From JAMXLO01 sp963832895 (lineage in GTDB: Bacteria; Pseudomonadota; Alphaproteobacteria; Acetobacterales; Acetobacteraceae), in contig CAWHVQ010000009.1 in NCBI GenBank assembly GCA_963832895.1, positions 204,523 to 268,522 on the forward strand: a stretch of DNA of 64,000 bases. The letters are read 5' to 3'. Position numbers and translations under genes: made by a program. Position 1 is the stretch's first letter; every line of letters starts with the position of its first letter. The notes below the pieces were generated by a model. It was not told where the DNA came from, did no database searches, and saw only the letters and a program-made list of their open reading frames with translations. This document shows positions 35,022 through 45,468 of the stretch, piece after piece.

Positions 35022-35990
35022 ATGCAGCAGCACCCGTTCGGCCGCCTGGCGCCCGTGTCCACTTTGACACTCGGCGGCGGCGGTCTCGGGATGCTGTGGG
35101 GACCAACGACGTCCGACGAATGCGTTGCCACGGCTCATGCCGCCGTCGCAGCGGGTATTTCCTTGTTCGACCTCGCACCCCGCTATGGTGACGGCAAGGC
35201 CGAGGAAGTCGTCGGTGAGGCGTTTGACGGTCATCTGCCTGATGGCGTCCGCGTCACCAGCAAGTGCAATCTCGGCAACCCGCCGCCCGGCGAGATCGAA
35301 CCCATCTTGCGCAGCTCGATCGAGGCCAGCCTGCGGCGCCTTCGCCTGTCGCGGCTCGATCTGTTCTTCCTGCACTCGAATGTGGTGCCGGATGAGATGT
35401 ATGCGGCGGGATGGGGCGACGCCGGCCGCCGCATGACACCCTATCCGGCGTTCGTCACCCATGTGCGACCCGTGTTCGAGAAGCTGGTGGCCGAGGGCCT
35501 GATCGGTGCCTGGGGGCTGACTGGGATCGGGCACCCCGACACCATTATCCGGCTGCTCAGCGAACGTCCCGCGCCCGCCGCCGTTCAGTGCATCGCCAAC
35601 CTTCTGGATTCGCCGGGCGGGCTGAAGTTCTTCAATGGGCGTGCGAAGCCGCGCGCGATCATGGCAGCGGCGCTCGCCAACGGCGTCGGCGTCATGGGCA
35701 TCCGTGCGGTGCAGGCCGGCGCGCTCACCGCAGTGATCGATCGGCCTTTGCCGGACGATCACCCCGAGGTCCACGATTTCGCGCGTGCCGCCGGCTTCCG
35801 CCAGCTCTGCGCCGAGCTTGGCGAGAACCCCGCAATCATCGCCCACCGTTACGCGCTGTCACTCGAGATCGACACCCTGGTGCTCGGGGTGAAGAACCGC
35901 CAGGAGTTGGCAGAATGTGTCTCTGCGGCCGAGGCGGGACCGTTGCCGCCCGAAGTGATCGCCAGGATCGACGCGACAGTAGCTGAGTGA
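35022..35990 (+). CDS. Aldo/keto reductase family protein
   Basis: A 322-residue TIM-barrel oxidoreductase. LTLGGGGLGMLWG starts the barrel; SLFDLAPRYGDGKAEEVVGEAF carries the catalytic Asp and Tyr region; VRVTSKCNLGN holds the Lys; and LRLSRLDLFFLHSNV ends with the family's His. NADP(H)-dependent reduction of a sugar or aldehyde is expected. CAGGAG precedes the ATG. It is the first plus-strand gene before the large catabolic region, 82 bases before the ThDP enzyme. Confidence 0.92.
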   Translation: MQQHPFGRLAPVSTLTLGGGGLGMLWGPTTSDECVATAHAAVAAGISLFDLAPRYGDGKAEEVVGEAFDGHLPDGVRVTSKCNLGNPPPGEIEPILRSSIEASLRRLRLSRLDLFFLHSNVVPDEMYAAGWGDAGRRMTPYPAFVTHVRPVFEKLVAEGLIGAWGLTGIGHPDTIIRLLSERPAPAAVQCIANLLDSPGGLKFFNGRAKPRAIMAAALANGVGVMGIRAVQAGALTAVIDRPLPDDHPEVHDFARAAGFRQLCAELGENPAIIAHRYALSLEIDTLVLGVKNRQELAECVSAAEAGPLPPEVIARIDATVAE

Positions 35991-36072
35991 CACGCACGCG
36001 CCGCCCGTTGCCACCGCGCGACGCGGGTCCTACCCTCATCGCCACCACCCCAAAACAAAGGAAACGCGAGCG

Positions 36073-37698
36073 ATGAAGGTTGGCGAAGCTGTTGCCGAGA
36101 TCATGAAGCGCGAGGGGATCGAGATCCTCTGCGGCTATCCCGTCAACCATCTGCTGGAGTACGCGGCCGCCGCCGAGATCCGGCCGATCATCGTGCGCCA
36201 GGAACGCATCGGCATCCACATGGCCGACGCGATCTCGCGCGTCACATCGGGCAGGAAGATCGGCGCCTTCTGTATGCAGCACGGTCCCGGCAGCGAGAAC
36301 GCCTACGGCGGCGTCGCGCAGTCGTACAGCGAGTCGGTCCCGCTGCTGGTGATCCCGCAGGGCTATCCGCGGCGTATCGCCGGCATCGACCCGAACTTCA
36401 GCGCCTCGCGCGAAATGCGCGGCGTCGCGAAGATCTCCGAGCATCTGATCGTCCCGGGCGAGATCGCCAACGCGCTGCGCCGTGCCTTCAGCAACCTGCG
36501 CAACGGCCGCAGCGGCCCGGCGATCGTCGAGATCCCCACCGACATCTGGAACGAGGAGATCGGCGAACTCGACTACACGCCGGTCAGCAAGGCGAAATCC
36601 GGTCCCGATCCTGCGGACGTACGCAAGGCCGCGGCGGCGATCCTCGCAGCGAAGCGTCCCGTCATCTATGCCGGCACCGGCGTGCAATGGGCGGAGGCCT
36701 GGCCGCAGCTTCGTGCATTCGCGGAACTGCTCGGCGCGCCGGTCACCACCAGCCTCGGCGGCAAAAGCTCGTTCCCTGAAAACCATCCGCTGTCGCTCGG
36801 CTCGGGCGGCAACGCGGTGCCGAAGCCGGTGCACCACTTCGTCGCCAATGCCGATCTGATCATCGGCATCGGCTGCTCGTTCACCGAGACCAATTTCGGC
36901 ATCAAATTCCCCAAGGGCAAGAAGATCGTCCACGCCACGCTTGATCCGAACCATCTGAACAAGGACGTGGTCAGCACGGTCGGTCTCGTCGGTGACGCGG
37001 CCCTGACGCTCGATGCACTGATCGGCGAGCTGAAGCAGAGCATCAAGTCGAACCGCGACCCGAGCGCCGTGGTGAAGGAAATCACCGAGGTGCGCGAAGA
37101 GTGGATGGCGCAATGGAAGCCGCTGCTCAATTCGAACGAGGCACCGATCAGCCCGTATCGCGTGATCTGGGAGCTGATGGCCGGGACCGATCCGAAGAAC
37201 ACCATCATCACCCACGATGCCGGTAGCCCGCGCGATCAGATCTCGCCGTTCTGGGTCTCGACCGAGCCGATGTCCTATATCGGCTGGGGCAAGACGACAC
37301 AGCTCGGCATGGGCCTCGGTCTGGCGATGGGCGCCAAGCTGGTGCATCCCAACAAGACCTGCATCAACTTCTGGGGCGATGCGGCGATCGGCTTCACCGG
37401 CATGGACTTCGAGACCGCGGTGCGCGAGCGCATCCCCATCCTGTCCTGCCTGATGAACAACTTCTCCATGGCGATCGAGCTGAAGGTGATGCCGGTGTCG
37501 ACCGAGAAGTACCGTTCGACTGACATCTCCGGCAACTACGCCGACATGGCGAAGGCGTTCGGTGGCTATGGTGAGCGCGTGACGGATCCGAACCAGATCA
37601 AGGCGGCGATCCAGCGCGGCATCGAGCAGACCAAGGCCGGCAAGCCGGCGCTGCTGGAGTTCATCACCGCGAAGGAGACGCGGGTTTCGAAGTTCTGA
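36073..37698 (+). CDS. Thiamine diphosphate-requiring enzyme, acetolactate-synthase-like
   Basis: A 541-residue ThDP enzyme of the acetolactate synthase / benzoylformate decarboxylase superfamily. The Pyr domain has the activating Glu in IIVRQERIGIHMADAISRVTSG (residues 44-65) and QHGPGSENAYGG. The middle domain (190-330) has AKRPVIYAGTGVQWAEAW. The PP domain has WGDAAIGFTGMDFETAVRE and then LMNN; the usual GDG is GDA here. It acts on 2-oxo acids or a C-C lyase substrate, but specificity cannot be set. AAAGGAAA precedes the start. A strong terminator follows, separating it from the ABC genes. Confidence 0.9.
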   Translation: MKVGEAVAEIMKREGIEILCGYPVNHLLEYAAAAEIRPIIVRQERIGIHMADAISRVTSGRKIGAFCMQHGPGSENAYGGVAQSYSESVPLLVIPQGYPRRIAGIDPNFSASREMRGVAKISEHLIVPGEIANALRRAFSNLRNGRSGPAIVEIPTDIWNEEIGELDYTPVSKAKSGPDPADVRKAAAAILAAKRPVIYAGTGVQWAEAWPQLRAFAELLGAPVTTSLGGKSSFPENHPLSLGSGGNAVPKPVHHFVANADLIIGIGCSFTETNFGIKFPKGKKIVHATLDPNHLNKDVVSTVGLVGDAALTLDALIGELKQSIKSNRDPSAVVKEITEVREEWMAQWKPLLNSNEAPISPYRVIWELMAGTDPKNTIITHDAGSPRDQISPFWVSTEPMSYIGWGKTTQLGMGLGLAMGAKLVHPNKTCINFWGDAAIGFTGMDFETAVRERIPILSCLMNNFSMAIELKVMPVSTEKYRSTDISGNYADMAKAFGGYGERVTDPNQIKAAIQRGIEQTKAGKPALLEFITAKETRVSKF

Positions 37699-37704
37699 GT
37701 GGTT

Positions 37705-37732
37705 GTGGCGGGCATGGCCCGCCACTCGTTTT
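37705..37732 (+). terminator. Intrinsic terminator after the ThDP enzyme gene
   Basis: A perfect 9-bp stem GTGGCGGGC / GCCCGCCAC (37705-37713 with 37717-37725) with a 3-base loop is followed by TCGTTTT. It starts 6 bases after the stop codon. The ABC transporter genes therefore probably have their own promoter in 37733-37839. Confidence 0.9.
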
Positions 37733-37839
37733 GGGTCATGCTCGGTGCAGGCCGGCCATCCACGACTTTGCTGCGAAGGTAGACAAGTGGGTGGTCGGGC
37801 CAGGGCCGGTCGTGGCGGTTTCAGTGCTTTGGGAGGAAC

Positions 37840-38898
<1,059 letters not shown>

Positions 38899-38955
38899 AC
38901 GCGGTGGTTCGGGACAGGGCGCAAGAGAGCGGCCAACAATGGAGGAAGCCATCCC

Positions 38956-40299
38956 ATGACAATTTCGCGGCGTGATTCACTGGCTCTCGGCGCAGCCGCG
39001 CTTGGGGCGGCATCGATTCCGATAATCGGAGCCAGGGCGGCCGTCGACGACGTTCCCACTGCAGATGTGAAGGCGCCCGAATTCAAGGTCGAGAAGGGCG
39101 CTTCGCTGCACGTGCTGCGACCGGCCAAGTTCATCGACCCGGATGAGGTCTATTGGAAGTCCAACACCAAGAAGTTCATCGACACCACCGGCATCGATGT
39201 GAAGGTGGACTTCGTGAGCTGGGAGGATCTGCGACCGCAGCTCGCTGTGATCGCCAACACCGGCGCCGGTGCCGATATCGTGGCCAGCTTTGGCGCCGAT
39301 CCGCACATCTACTACTCGAAGCTGCTCGACCTTTCGGATCTCGCCGAATACCTCGGCGCCAAGTACGGCGGCTGGTACGACCTGGCACTGCTCTACGGCA
39401 AGAAGTGGAAGACCAATGAATGGATCGGCATCCCGATCGGCGGCGGCACCGGACCGACCGTCTATCGCAAGTCCTGGCTGAACGAGGTCGGCTACGACAA
39501 GGTGCCGAACGATCATCAGGGCTTCCTCGACTGCTGCCAGAAGCTGGCGAAGACCGGTCACCCGTTTGGCATGTCACTCGGCCATGCACTCGGCGATGCC
39601 AACGGGTTCTCCGAGTGGTTGCTGTGGTCGCACAATGCCTATGTGGTAGATGAGAACGGCAAGATCGCCCTGGATTCCAAGGAGACGATCGCCGCACTGA
39701 AATATGCCACCGAACTGCAGAAGACGATGATCCCCGGCACGCTGACCTGGAACGACGCCGGCAACAACCAGGCCTACGCGGCTGGCAAGATCGGCATGAC
39801 GTTCAACGGTGTGTCGATCTACTACGTGCTGCTGAAGTCGCCCGACCCGGCCCTGCAGGCAATGGCGGCCGACACCTACCACCAGGATACGCCATACGGG
39901 CTGTCGAAGCGCAGGGTAGAATCAGCCGCGCCGATGAACGCCATGGTTTTCAAGCACAGCAAGTATCCGAACGCGGCGAAGGAGTATCTGCGCTTCATGA
40001 TGGAGGCGGACCAGTATGGCCCGTGGCTGTCGAACTGCCTGGGCTATTGGTGCCAGTCGCTGAAGGCCTACAGCCACATGAAGTTCTGGACCGCGGATCC
40101 GAAGCTGCTGCCCTTTGCCTCGGCATTGGATTCGCCGTTCTACGACGGCTACAAGGGCCCGATCAGCGCGGCGTCGGCGGCGGTGATCGCCAATTACACC
40201 GTCGTTGACATGTTCGCCTCGGTGGTCACTGGCAACGCCACACCGGAATCGGCGGCGAAGCAGGCAGCCAAAGCGGCCGAGCGCTACTACAGGACCTGA
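38956..40299 (+). CDS. ABC transporter substrate-binding protein, Tat signal
   Basis: A 447-residue periplasmic binding protein. The N-terminus SRRDSLALGAAALGAASI is a twin-arginine signal. The mature protein has WKSNTKKFIDTTGIDVKVDFVSWEDLRPQLAVIAN, typical of sugar-type binding proteins (split here over residues 67-101), and YAAGKIGMTFNGVSIYY. GGAGGAAGCC precedes the ATG. It is the second gene of the importer operon, followed by a stem-loop and two permeases. Confidence 0.92.
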   Translation: MTISRRDSLALGAAALGAASIPIIGARAAVDDVPTADVKAPEFKVEKGASLHVLRPAKFIDPDEVYWKSNTKKFIDTTGIDVKVDFVSWEDLRPQLAVIANTGAGADIVASFGADPHIYYSKLLDLSDLAEYLGAKYGGWYDLALLYGKKWKTNEWIGIPIGGGTGPTVYRKSWLNEVGYDKVPNDHQGFLDCCQKLAKTGHPFGMSLGHALGDANGFSEWLLWSHNAYVVDENGKIALDSKETIAALKYATELQKTMIPGTLTWNDAGNNQAYAAGKIGMTFNGVSIYYVLLKSPDPALQAMAADTYHQDTPYGLSKRRVESAAPMNAMVFKHSKYPNAAKEYLRFMMEADQYGPWLSNCLGYWCQSLKAYSHMKFWTADPKLLPFASALDSPFYDGYKGPISAASAAVIANYTVVDMFASVVTGNATPESAAKQAAKAAERYYRT

Positions 40300-40312
40300 T
40301 GCACAACCCAGC

Positions 40313-40339
40313 GGACGCCGCCAGTGAACGGTGGCGTCC
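40313..40339 (+). promoter_or_regulatory. Stem-loop between binding-protein and permease genes
   Basis: GGACGCCGCC (40313-40322) pairs with GGTGGCGTCC (40330-40339) over ten positions with one G-T pair and a 7-base loop. It starts 13 bases after the binding-protein stop. With no T-run it resembles RNA-stabilising hairpins that keep binding-protein transcripts more abundant than permease transcripts. Confidence 0.7.
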
Positions 40340-40375
40340 CGGTGAGGGGCGGGAACACGAGCCCGCGGAGGCGAT

Positions 40376-41344
40376 ATGGACGCGACAACAGCCGAAGTCG
40401 GACTTCAACGTCTGAGATTTACTCGCCAGCCCGACGGCTGGGTGACGCGGATGTTCGATTACAAGCCGTTCCTGGTCTTCCTGTGCATGCTGCCGACGAT
40501 CGGCCTGCTGATCGTGTTCCTGACCTACCCGCTGGGCCTCGGCATCTGGCTGTCACTCACCGACGCGACGATCGGCCAGCCTGGCCAGTTTATCGGACTC
40601 GACAACTTCAGAGACCTGATGGACGACCCGGTGTTCTGGATGTCGGTGACCAACACGATCTTCTACACCGTGGTGGCAACCGCCGGGAAGTTTGCTCTCG
40701 GCCTGTGGCTGGCGATGCTGCTGAACCACCACATCCCGTGGAAGGCCTTCATCCGCGCCATCGTGCTACTGCCGTGGATCGTGCCGACCGTGCTGTCGGC
40801 GATCGCCTGGTGGTGGATCTATTCGCCACAGTTCTCCATCGTCTCCTACGTGATCGTCGACGTGCTGCACCTGCGCAGCACCTACATCAATTTCCTCGGC
40901 ACCCCGTGGCCGGCGCGCTGGTCGCTCATCGTCGCCAACATCTGGCGCGGCATTCCGTTCGTCGCGATCACGCTGCTGGCCGGATTGCAGACCATCTCGC
41001 CGTCGCTGTACGAGGCGGCGCTGCTTGACGGCGCCAGCGGATGGCAGAAGTTCCGCCGCATCACCGTGCCGCTGCTGATGCCGATTCTGGCGGTGGCGCT
41101 GACGCTGTCGGTGCTGTTCACCTTCTCCGATTTCCAGTTGGTCTACGCGATCACCCGCGGCGGACCGTTCAACACCACGCACCTGATGGGCACTCTCGCC
41201 TTCCAGCGGGCGATCCCCGGCGCGCAGTTGGGCGAGGGCGCGGCGATCGCCGTGTCGATGATCCCGTTCCTGATCGGCGCGACATTGCTGTGCTTCTTCG
41301 GCGTCGGCCGCCGCAAGTGGCAGCAGGGCGAAGCGAATGACTGA
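40376..41344 (+). CDS. ABC transporter permease, MalF/UgpA-like
   Basis: A 322-residue membrane permease with a cytosolic N-terminus of about 35 residues and six helices. The EAA loop is LYEAALLDGASGWQKFRRITVP near residues 212-233. GGAGG precedes the ATG at 40376. The 3' end overlaps the next permease by 8 bases, so both are probably made in equal amounts. Confidence 0.93.
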   Translation: MDATTAEVGLQRLRFTRQPDGWVTRMFDYKPFLVFLCMLPTIGLLIVFLTYPLGLGIWLSLTDATIGQPGQFIGLDNFRDLMDDPVFWMSVTNTIFYTVVATAGKFALGLWLAMLLNHHIPWKAFIRAIVLLPWIVPTVLSAIAWWWIYSPQFSIVSYVIVDVLHLRSTYINFLGTPWPARWSLIVANIWRGIPFVAITLLAGLQTISPSLYEAALLDGASGWQKFRRITVPLLMPILAVALTLSVLFTFSDFQLVYAITRGGPFNTTHLMGTLAFQRAIPGAQLGEGAAIAVSMIPFLIGATLLCFFGVGRRKWQQGEAND

Positions 41345-42275
41345 CGCAGCCGCCCGCGTCGACGAAGAAATTTCGGAGGTCGCCGCCGAACTGGAGGCGG
41401 CGGGTCCAAGGCTGGTCGACGTGCCTGAGCGCCTGTCCTGGGATTCCAGGCTCCGCACGACGATTACTGTCTACATCCCACTGGCCCTGTTCGTCATCGT
41501 TCTGCTGTTTCCGTTCTACTGGATGGCGATCACCGCGTTCAAACCAGATTACGAGATGTATGACTACACGAAGTACAACCCGTTCTGGATCCATTCGCCG
41601 ACCCTGCACAACATCGAAGTACTGCTGTTCGAGACCAACTATCCACGCTGGCTGATGATCACGATGGGGATTGCGGTCGCCTCCACCTTCCTGTCGGTGT
41701 TCTCCAGCGTGCTGGCCGCCTATGCCATGGAGCGTCTGCGCTTCAAGGGCGCTCAACATGTCGGACTGGCGATCTATCTGGCCTATCTGGTCCCGCCGTC
41801 GATCCTGTTCATCCCACTGGCCACGCTGGTCTACCAGTTCGGGTTGTTCGACAACCCGGTGTCGCTGATCCTGACCTACCCGACCTTCCTGGTGCCGTTC
41901 TGCACCTGGCTGCTGATCGGCTACTTCAAGTCGATCCCTTACGAGCTGGAGGAGTGCGCGCTGATCGACGGCGCGTCGCGATTGCAAATTCTGCGGCGGA
42001 TCACACTGCCGCTGGCGGTGCCGGGCCTGATCTCGGCCGGCATCTTCGCCTTCACGCTGTCGTGGAACGAATTCATCTACGCGCTGGCCTTCATCCAATC
42101 CACCGACAACAAGACCGTGCCGGTGGCGATCCTGACCGAACTGGTGACCGGCGATGTGTATCAATGGGGATCGCTGATGGCGGGCTCGCTGCTGGGCTCG
42201 GTGCCGGTCGCGCTGATTTACTCCTTCTTTGTCGAGTACTATGTTTCCTCGATGACAGGAGCGGTGAAGGAGTAA
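41337..42275 (+). CDS. ABC transporter permease, MalG/UgpE-like
   Basis: A 312-residue permease with a longer cytosolic N-terminus rich in Glu and Ala (about 45 residues), then six helices. The EAA loop is ELEECALIDGASRLQILRRITLP near residues 202-224, and the end SFFVEYYVSSMTGAVKE is typical of MalG-like proteins. It completes the importer. The HpaB-type gene starts 4 bases downstream, linking transport to catabolism. Confidence 0.93.
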   Translation: MTDAAARVDEEISEVAAELEAAGPRLVDVPERLSWDSRLRTTITVYIPLALFVIVLLFPFYWMAITAFKPDYEMYDYTKYNPFWIHSPTLHNIEVLLFETNYPRWLMITMGIAVASTFLSVFSSVLAAYAMERLRFKGAQHVGLAIYLAYLVPPSILFIPLATLVYQFGLFDNPVSLILTYPTFLVPFCTWLLIGYFKSIPYELEECALIDGASRLQILRRITLPLAVPGLISAGIFAFTLSWNEFIYALAFIQSTDNKTVPVAILTELVTGDVYQWGSLMAGSLLGSVPVALIYSFFVEYYVSSMTGAVKE

Positions 42276-42278
42276 CTT

Positions 42279-43718
42279 GTGCCGGCACGCACGGGCGAGC
42301 AGTTCCTCCGCGGTCTGCGGGATTCGCGTGAGGTCTGGCTCGGCGGCGAGCGCGTGACCGACCCGGCATCGCACCCCGCTTTGTCCGGAGCCGCGCACTC
42401 GATCGCCGCGGTGTTCGATCTCCAGCACGAGCGGGCCGATGTCTGCCTGATGCCGGATCCGGAAACCGGCGAACCGGTCAACGTCAGCCACATGATCCCG
42501 CGCTCGCGTGCGGACCTCGAGCGCCGCCACGCCGGCCTCCAGGCGATCGCCGAATATTCGGTGGGACTGATGGGGCGCACGCCGGATTACGTCAACGTGA
42601 CCTATGCGGGCTTCGCGGGTCGCGACGACGAGTGGTCGATCAACGGCAACGACGAAGGTGCGGCGAATCTCGTGCGCTACCAGAAGCACATGGCGCGCGC
42701 CGACCTGTCGCTGACCCACGCAATCATCCATCCCACCCTCGATCGCGCGCAGGGTGCGGCGCCGCTAGGGCTGAATCGCGTGGCTCTGCACAAGGTGGCC
42801 GACACCGAGCATGGCATCGTCGTGCGCGGTGTGCGCGTACTGGCAACTCTGGCGCCGTTTGCCGACGAGATCGCTGTGTATCCCGCAGCGCCGATGCCGG
42901 ACGCAAACCCCGCGCACGCCCTGAGCTTCGCGATCCCGATGGCGACCCCGGGCCTCAGGTTCCTGTGCCGCGACAGCGTGTCCGTGCCCGGCACGTTGTT
43001 CGATCACCCGTTCTCCAGCCGCTTCGACGAGCAGGATGCTTTTGTCATCTTCGACAATGTCGAGATCCCGCGCGAACGCGTGTTCATCGATGGCAACCTC
43101 GCTGTCTACAACGGCATCCTGCGCTCGAGCTGGTGGCCCAACATCATGCAGCAGGCGATGATCCGGGCCGAGACCAAGCTGACATTCGCCTGGGGCATCG
43201 CCACGCGAATGGCCGAGACGATCAACGCCTCGCTGCCGCAGGCGCAGCAGATGCTGGGCGAGATATGGACCTTCGCCGAGTTCACCCGCTCCGCCATTCG
43301 CGCATCCGAGGTGGATTCCTACGAGCACGGCAACGGCGTCTGGTTTCCCGACGTGCGGCCGCTGATTGCCTTGCGCACCAGCCTGCCCCGCTGGTTCCCA
43401 CGAGTGCACGAGATCATCCGCGAACTTGGCGCGCACAATCTGCTAACCACGCCGACTGCCGCGCAATTCGCCGATCCCACACTGCGACCGCTGCTGGATG
43501 AATTCGTCGCCGGCACAGGTGGCGTGAACGCTGAACAGCGCGCCCGCATCTTCCGCCTCGCATGGGACTTCGCCGGCACCGCGCTCGCCAGCCGCAACGA
43601 GCAGTACGAGCGCTTCTACCTCGGCTCGGCGTCACGCAATCTACTCCACGCACAGCAGCGCGCCGAACGCAGTCGCGCCGACCGTCTGGTCGATCGCTTC
43701 CTGCACGAGAAATTCTGA
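42279..43718 (+). CDS. 4-hydroxyphenylacetate 3-hydroxylase (HpaB)-family flavin monooxygenase
   Basis: A 479-residue member of the HpaB family, the FADH2-using oxygenase of two-component hydroxylases. RTGEQFLRGLRDSREVWLGGERV opens the N-terminal domain; VNVTYAGFAGRD and HAIIHPTLDRAQG are middle-domain elements; and FDNVEIPRERVFIDGN is the family's loop near residues 257-272. Family members hydroxylate phenols; others act as dehydratases or decarboxylate aromatic acids. The start is GTG with AAGGAG before it. No flavin reductase gene is nearby, so one must be supplied elsewhere. It follows the ABC permease by 3 bases. Confidence 0.9.
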   Translation: MPARTGEQFLRGLRDSREVWLGGERVTDPASHPALSGAAHSIAAVFDLQHERADVCLMPDPETGEPVNVSHMIPRSRADLERRHAGLQAIAEYSVGLMGRTPDYVNVTYAGFAGRDDEWSINGNDEGAANLVRYQKHMARADLSLTHAIIHPTLDRAQGAAPLGLNRVALHKVADTEHGIVVRGVRVLATLAPFADEIAVYPAAPMPDANPAHALSFAIPMATPGLRFLCRDSVSVPGTLFDHPFSSRFDEQDAFVIFDNVEIPRERVFIDGNLAVYNGILRSSWWPNIMQQAMIRAETKLTFAWGIATRMAETINASLPQAQQMLGEIWTFAEFTRSAIRASEVDSYEHGNGVWFPDVRPLIALRTSLPRWFPRVHEIIRELGAHNLLTTPTAAQFADPTLRPLLDEFVAGTGGVNAEQRARIFRLAWDFAGTALASRNEQYERFYLGSASRNLLHAQQRAERSRADRLVDRFLHEKF

Positions 43719-43841
43719 GTATTGCACCGGGCAGCAGATGTGTGGCTCGGCTGTCGTCGAATGACCGCACACCGATAGGGTCGGGTTAAACAGTTTCGGT
43801 CACATTCCGAGACGCATAGTCCGCATCGAAGGAGCTGCCCG

Positions 43842-44057
43842 ATGCCTGCGTGTGAATGCCTGCCAAAGTGTATCTTCTTCCATGACTGGATGCCAAATAA
43901 GCCGGCATCGGCCGAATTGCTCAAGAAGAGGTTCTGCCTTGGCGACAACAAGATGTGCGCCCGCTACCAGGTCCGCGCCGCGCTTGGCCCGGACGGCGTC
44001 CCCGCCGACCTCTTTCCCAACCAAGCCGAGAAGGTCAGCGCACTCCTGACGCACTAA
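43842..44057 (+). CDS. Small Cys-containing protein of unknown function
   Basis: A 71-residue protein with AAGGAG before the ATG. Cys residues lie at 4, 6, 10, 32 and 39 in the patterns CECLPKCIFF and FCLGDNKMCARY. Next come RAALGPDGVPADLFPNQAEK. The C-x-x-x-C...YC-x-G...CARY type arrangement recalls small bacterial proteins that may bind a metal or cluster, but no function is known to me. It lies between the HpaB and sugar-acid dehydratase genes on the same strand. Confidence 0.8.
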   Translation: MPACECLPKCIFFHDWMPNKPASAELLKKRFCLGDNKMCARYQVRAALGPDGVPADLFPNQAEKVSALLTH

Positions 44058-44279
44058 GCGTCAACCGTCGGCTCCAGGTCATCCTCCGTCGATCACGGGT
44101 CCCACAGGCCCGTTCTGAGTTGCCGCTGCCGCGGGGAGCTGCCTGAGCATCGAAGGTGTCACCAAATTCGAGCACCCGGCGAAGTCGATGGCCGGGTGCC
44201 CCCTCTCCACGAAAGCACCGCGCCTTGCCGCTCGCGCTGGAGCGTGCTTGAAAAGCCCTGCCGGCGCCTGGGAGGAAAC

Positions 44280-45455
44280 ATGAAGATCGCACGGGTTGAG
44301 ACATTTCAGGCGGACGCCGGCTGGCGCATGTTCTCCTTCCTCAAGGTCACCACGGACGATGGCATCATCGGTTGGTCGGAGTTCAACGAGAGCTTCGGAT
44401 CTATCGGATTGTCCGATGTGATTCGCGGCCTTTCGCCTGTGCTGATTGGCAAGGATCCACGGCGCTACGAGCAGATCACCCAGCACCTTCATGTGCTCAC
44501 CCGGCAATCGCGCGGCGGCATTAATCAGCAGGCGATCGCGGCGATCGAGAACGCGCTGCTGGATGTGACCGGCAAGGCGTATGGCGTGCCGGTCTACGCG
44601 CTGTTTGGCGGGCCGATCCGCGATCGCATTCCAGTCTACTGGTCGCATTTCGCCACCTACCGCGTGCGCAGCGCCGCACTGATGGGCGTACCACCGCTGA
44701 ACAGTTACGACGACCTGGCGCGCCACGCCGAGGAAGTGAAGCGGGCGGGCTTCCGCGCCCTGAAGACCAACATCATCCCGATCGAGGGCGGCAAGACCAC
44801 GTCCTATACCCCGGGTTTCGGCCGCACGCCGGGTTGGCCGGAACTGAACTGGGACAACCGGCTGCTGGGCGGCGTGTCCGATCAGCTATCCGCCATTCGC
44901 GCCGCGGTCGGGCCGGAGATGGGCATCCATCTCGATATCAACTTCAACTTCAAGACCGAGGGCTTCAAGCGCATCGCCGAAACCGTGGCGCCGTTCAACC
45001 TGACTTGGCTGGAAATCGACACACACGACGCGCCGGCACTCGCCGAGATCAAGCGCGGCGCACATTGTCCGATCGCGTCGTGCGAAACGCTGCACGGCCG
45101 TCGCGAGTTCAAGCCGTTCTTCGACAACTACGCGACCGACGTCGCGATTGTCGACGTGATCTGGAACGGGCTGAACGAGTCGCTGAAGATCGCCTCGATG
45201 GCCGACGTTTACGAGATCAACGTCGCGCCCCACAACTTCTACGGCCACCTGTGCAGCGCGATCAGCGCCACGTTCAGCGCGATTGCGCCGAACTTCCGCG
45301 TCATGGAGATCGACATCGACAGCGCACCCTGGCGCGACGAGTTCTACCTAACGGTCCCCACCATCGAGAACGGCGAGTTCGTGCTGCCGAGGGGCCCCGG
45401 CTGGGGCATCGACGTGAACGAGAAGGCGGTGCGCGCGCGTCCGCCGAAGAACTAG
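44280..45455 (+). CDS. Enolase-superfamily sugar-acid dehydratase-like enzyme
   Basis: A 391-residue mandelate racemase-group enzyme. It opens MKIARVETFQADAGWRMFSF. The barrel has a K-x-N element (ALKTNIIP near 159-166), metal ligands in HLDINFNF (Asp), WLEIDTHD (Glu) and ASCETLHG (Glu), and a catalytic His in NVAPHNFYGH. K-x-N plus a late His is the pattern of galactonate-dehydratase-like members, which dehydrate sugar acids to 2-keto-3-deoxy acids. GGAGGAAAC precedes the ATG. The 2-hydroxyacid dehydrogenase gene follows by 13 bases. Confidence 0.9.
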   Translation: MKIARVETFQADAGWRMFSFLKVTTDDGIIGWSEFNESFGSIGLSDVIRGLSPVLIGKDPRRYEQITQHLHVLTRQSRGGINQQAIAAIENALLDVTGKAYGVPVYALFGGPIRDRIPVYWSHFATYRVRSAALMGVPPLNSYDDLARHAEEVKRAGFRALKTNIIPIEGGKTTSYTPGFGRTPGWPELNWDNRLLGGVSDQLSAIRAAVGPEMGIHLDINFNFKTEGFKRIAETVAPFNLTWLEIDTHDAPALAEIKRGAHCPIASCETLHGRREFKPFFDNYATDVAIVDVIWNGLNESLKIASMADVYEINVAPHNFYGHLCSAISATFSAIAPNFRVMEIDIDSAPWRDEFYLTVPTIENGEFVLPRGPGWGIDVNEKAVRARPPKN

Positions 45456-45468
45456 AAGGAGACCAGAC

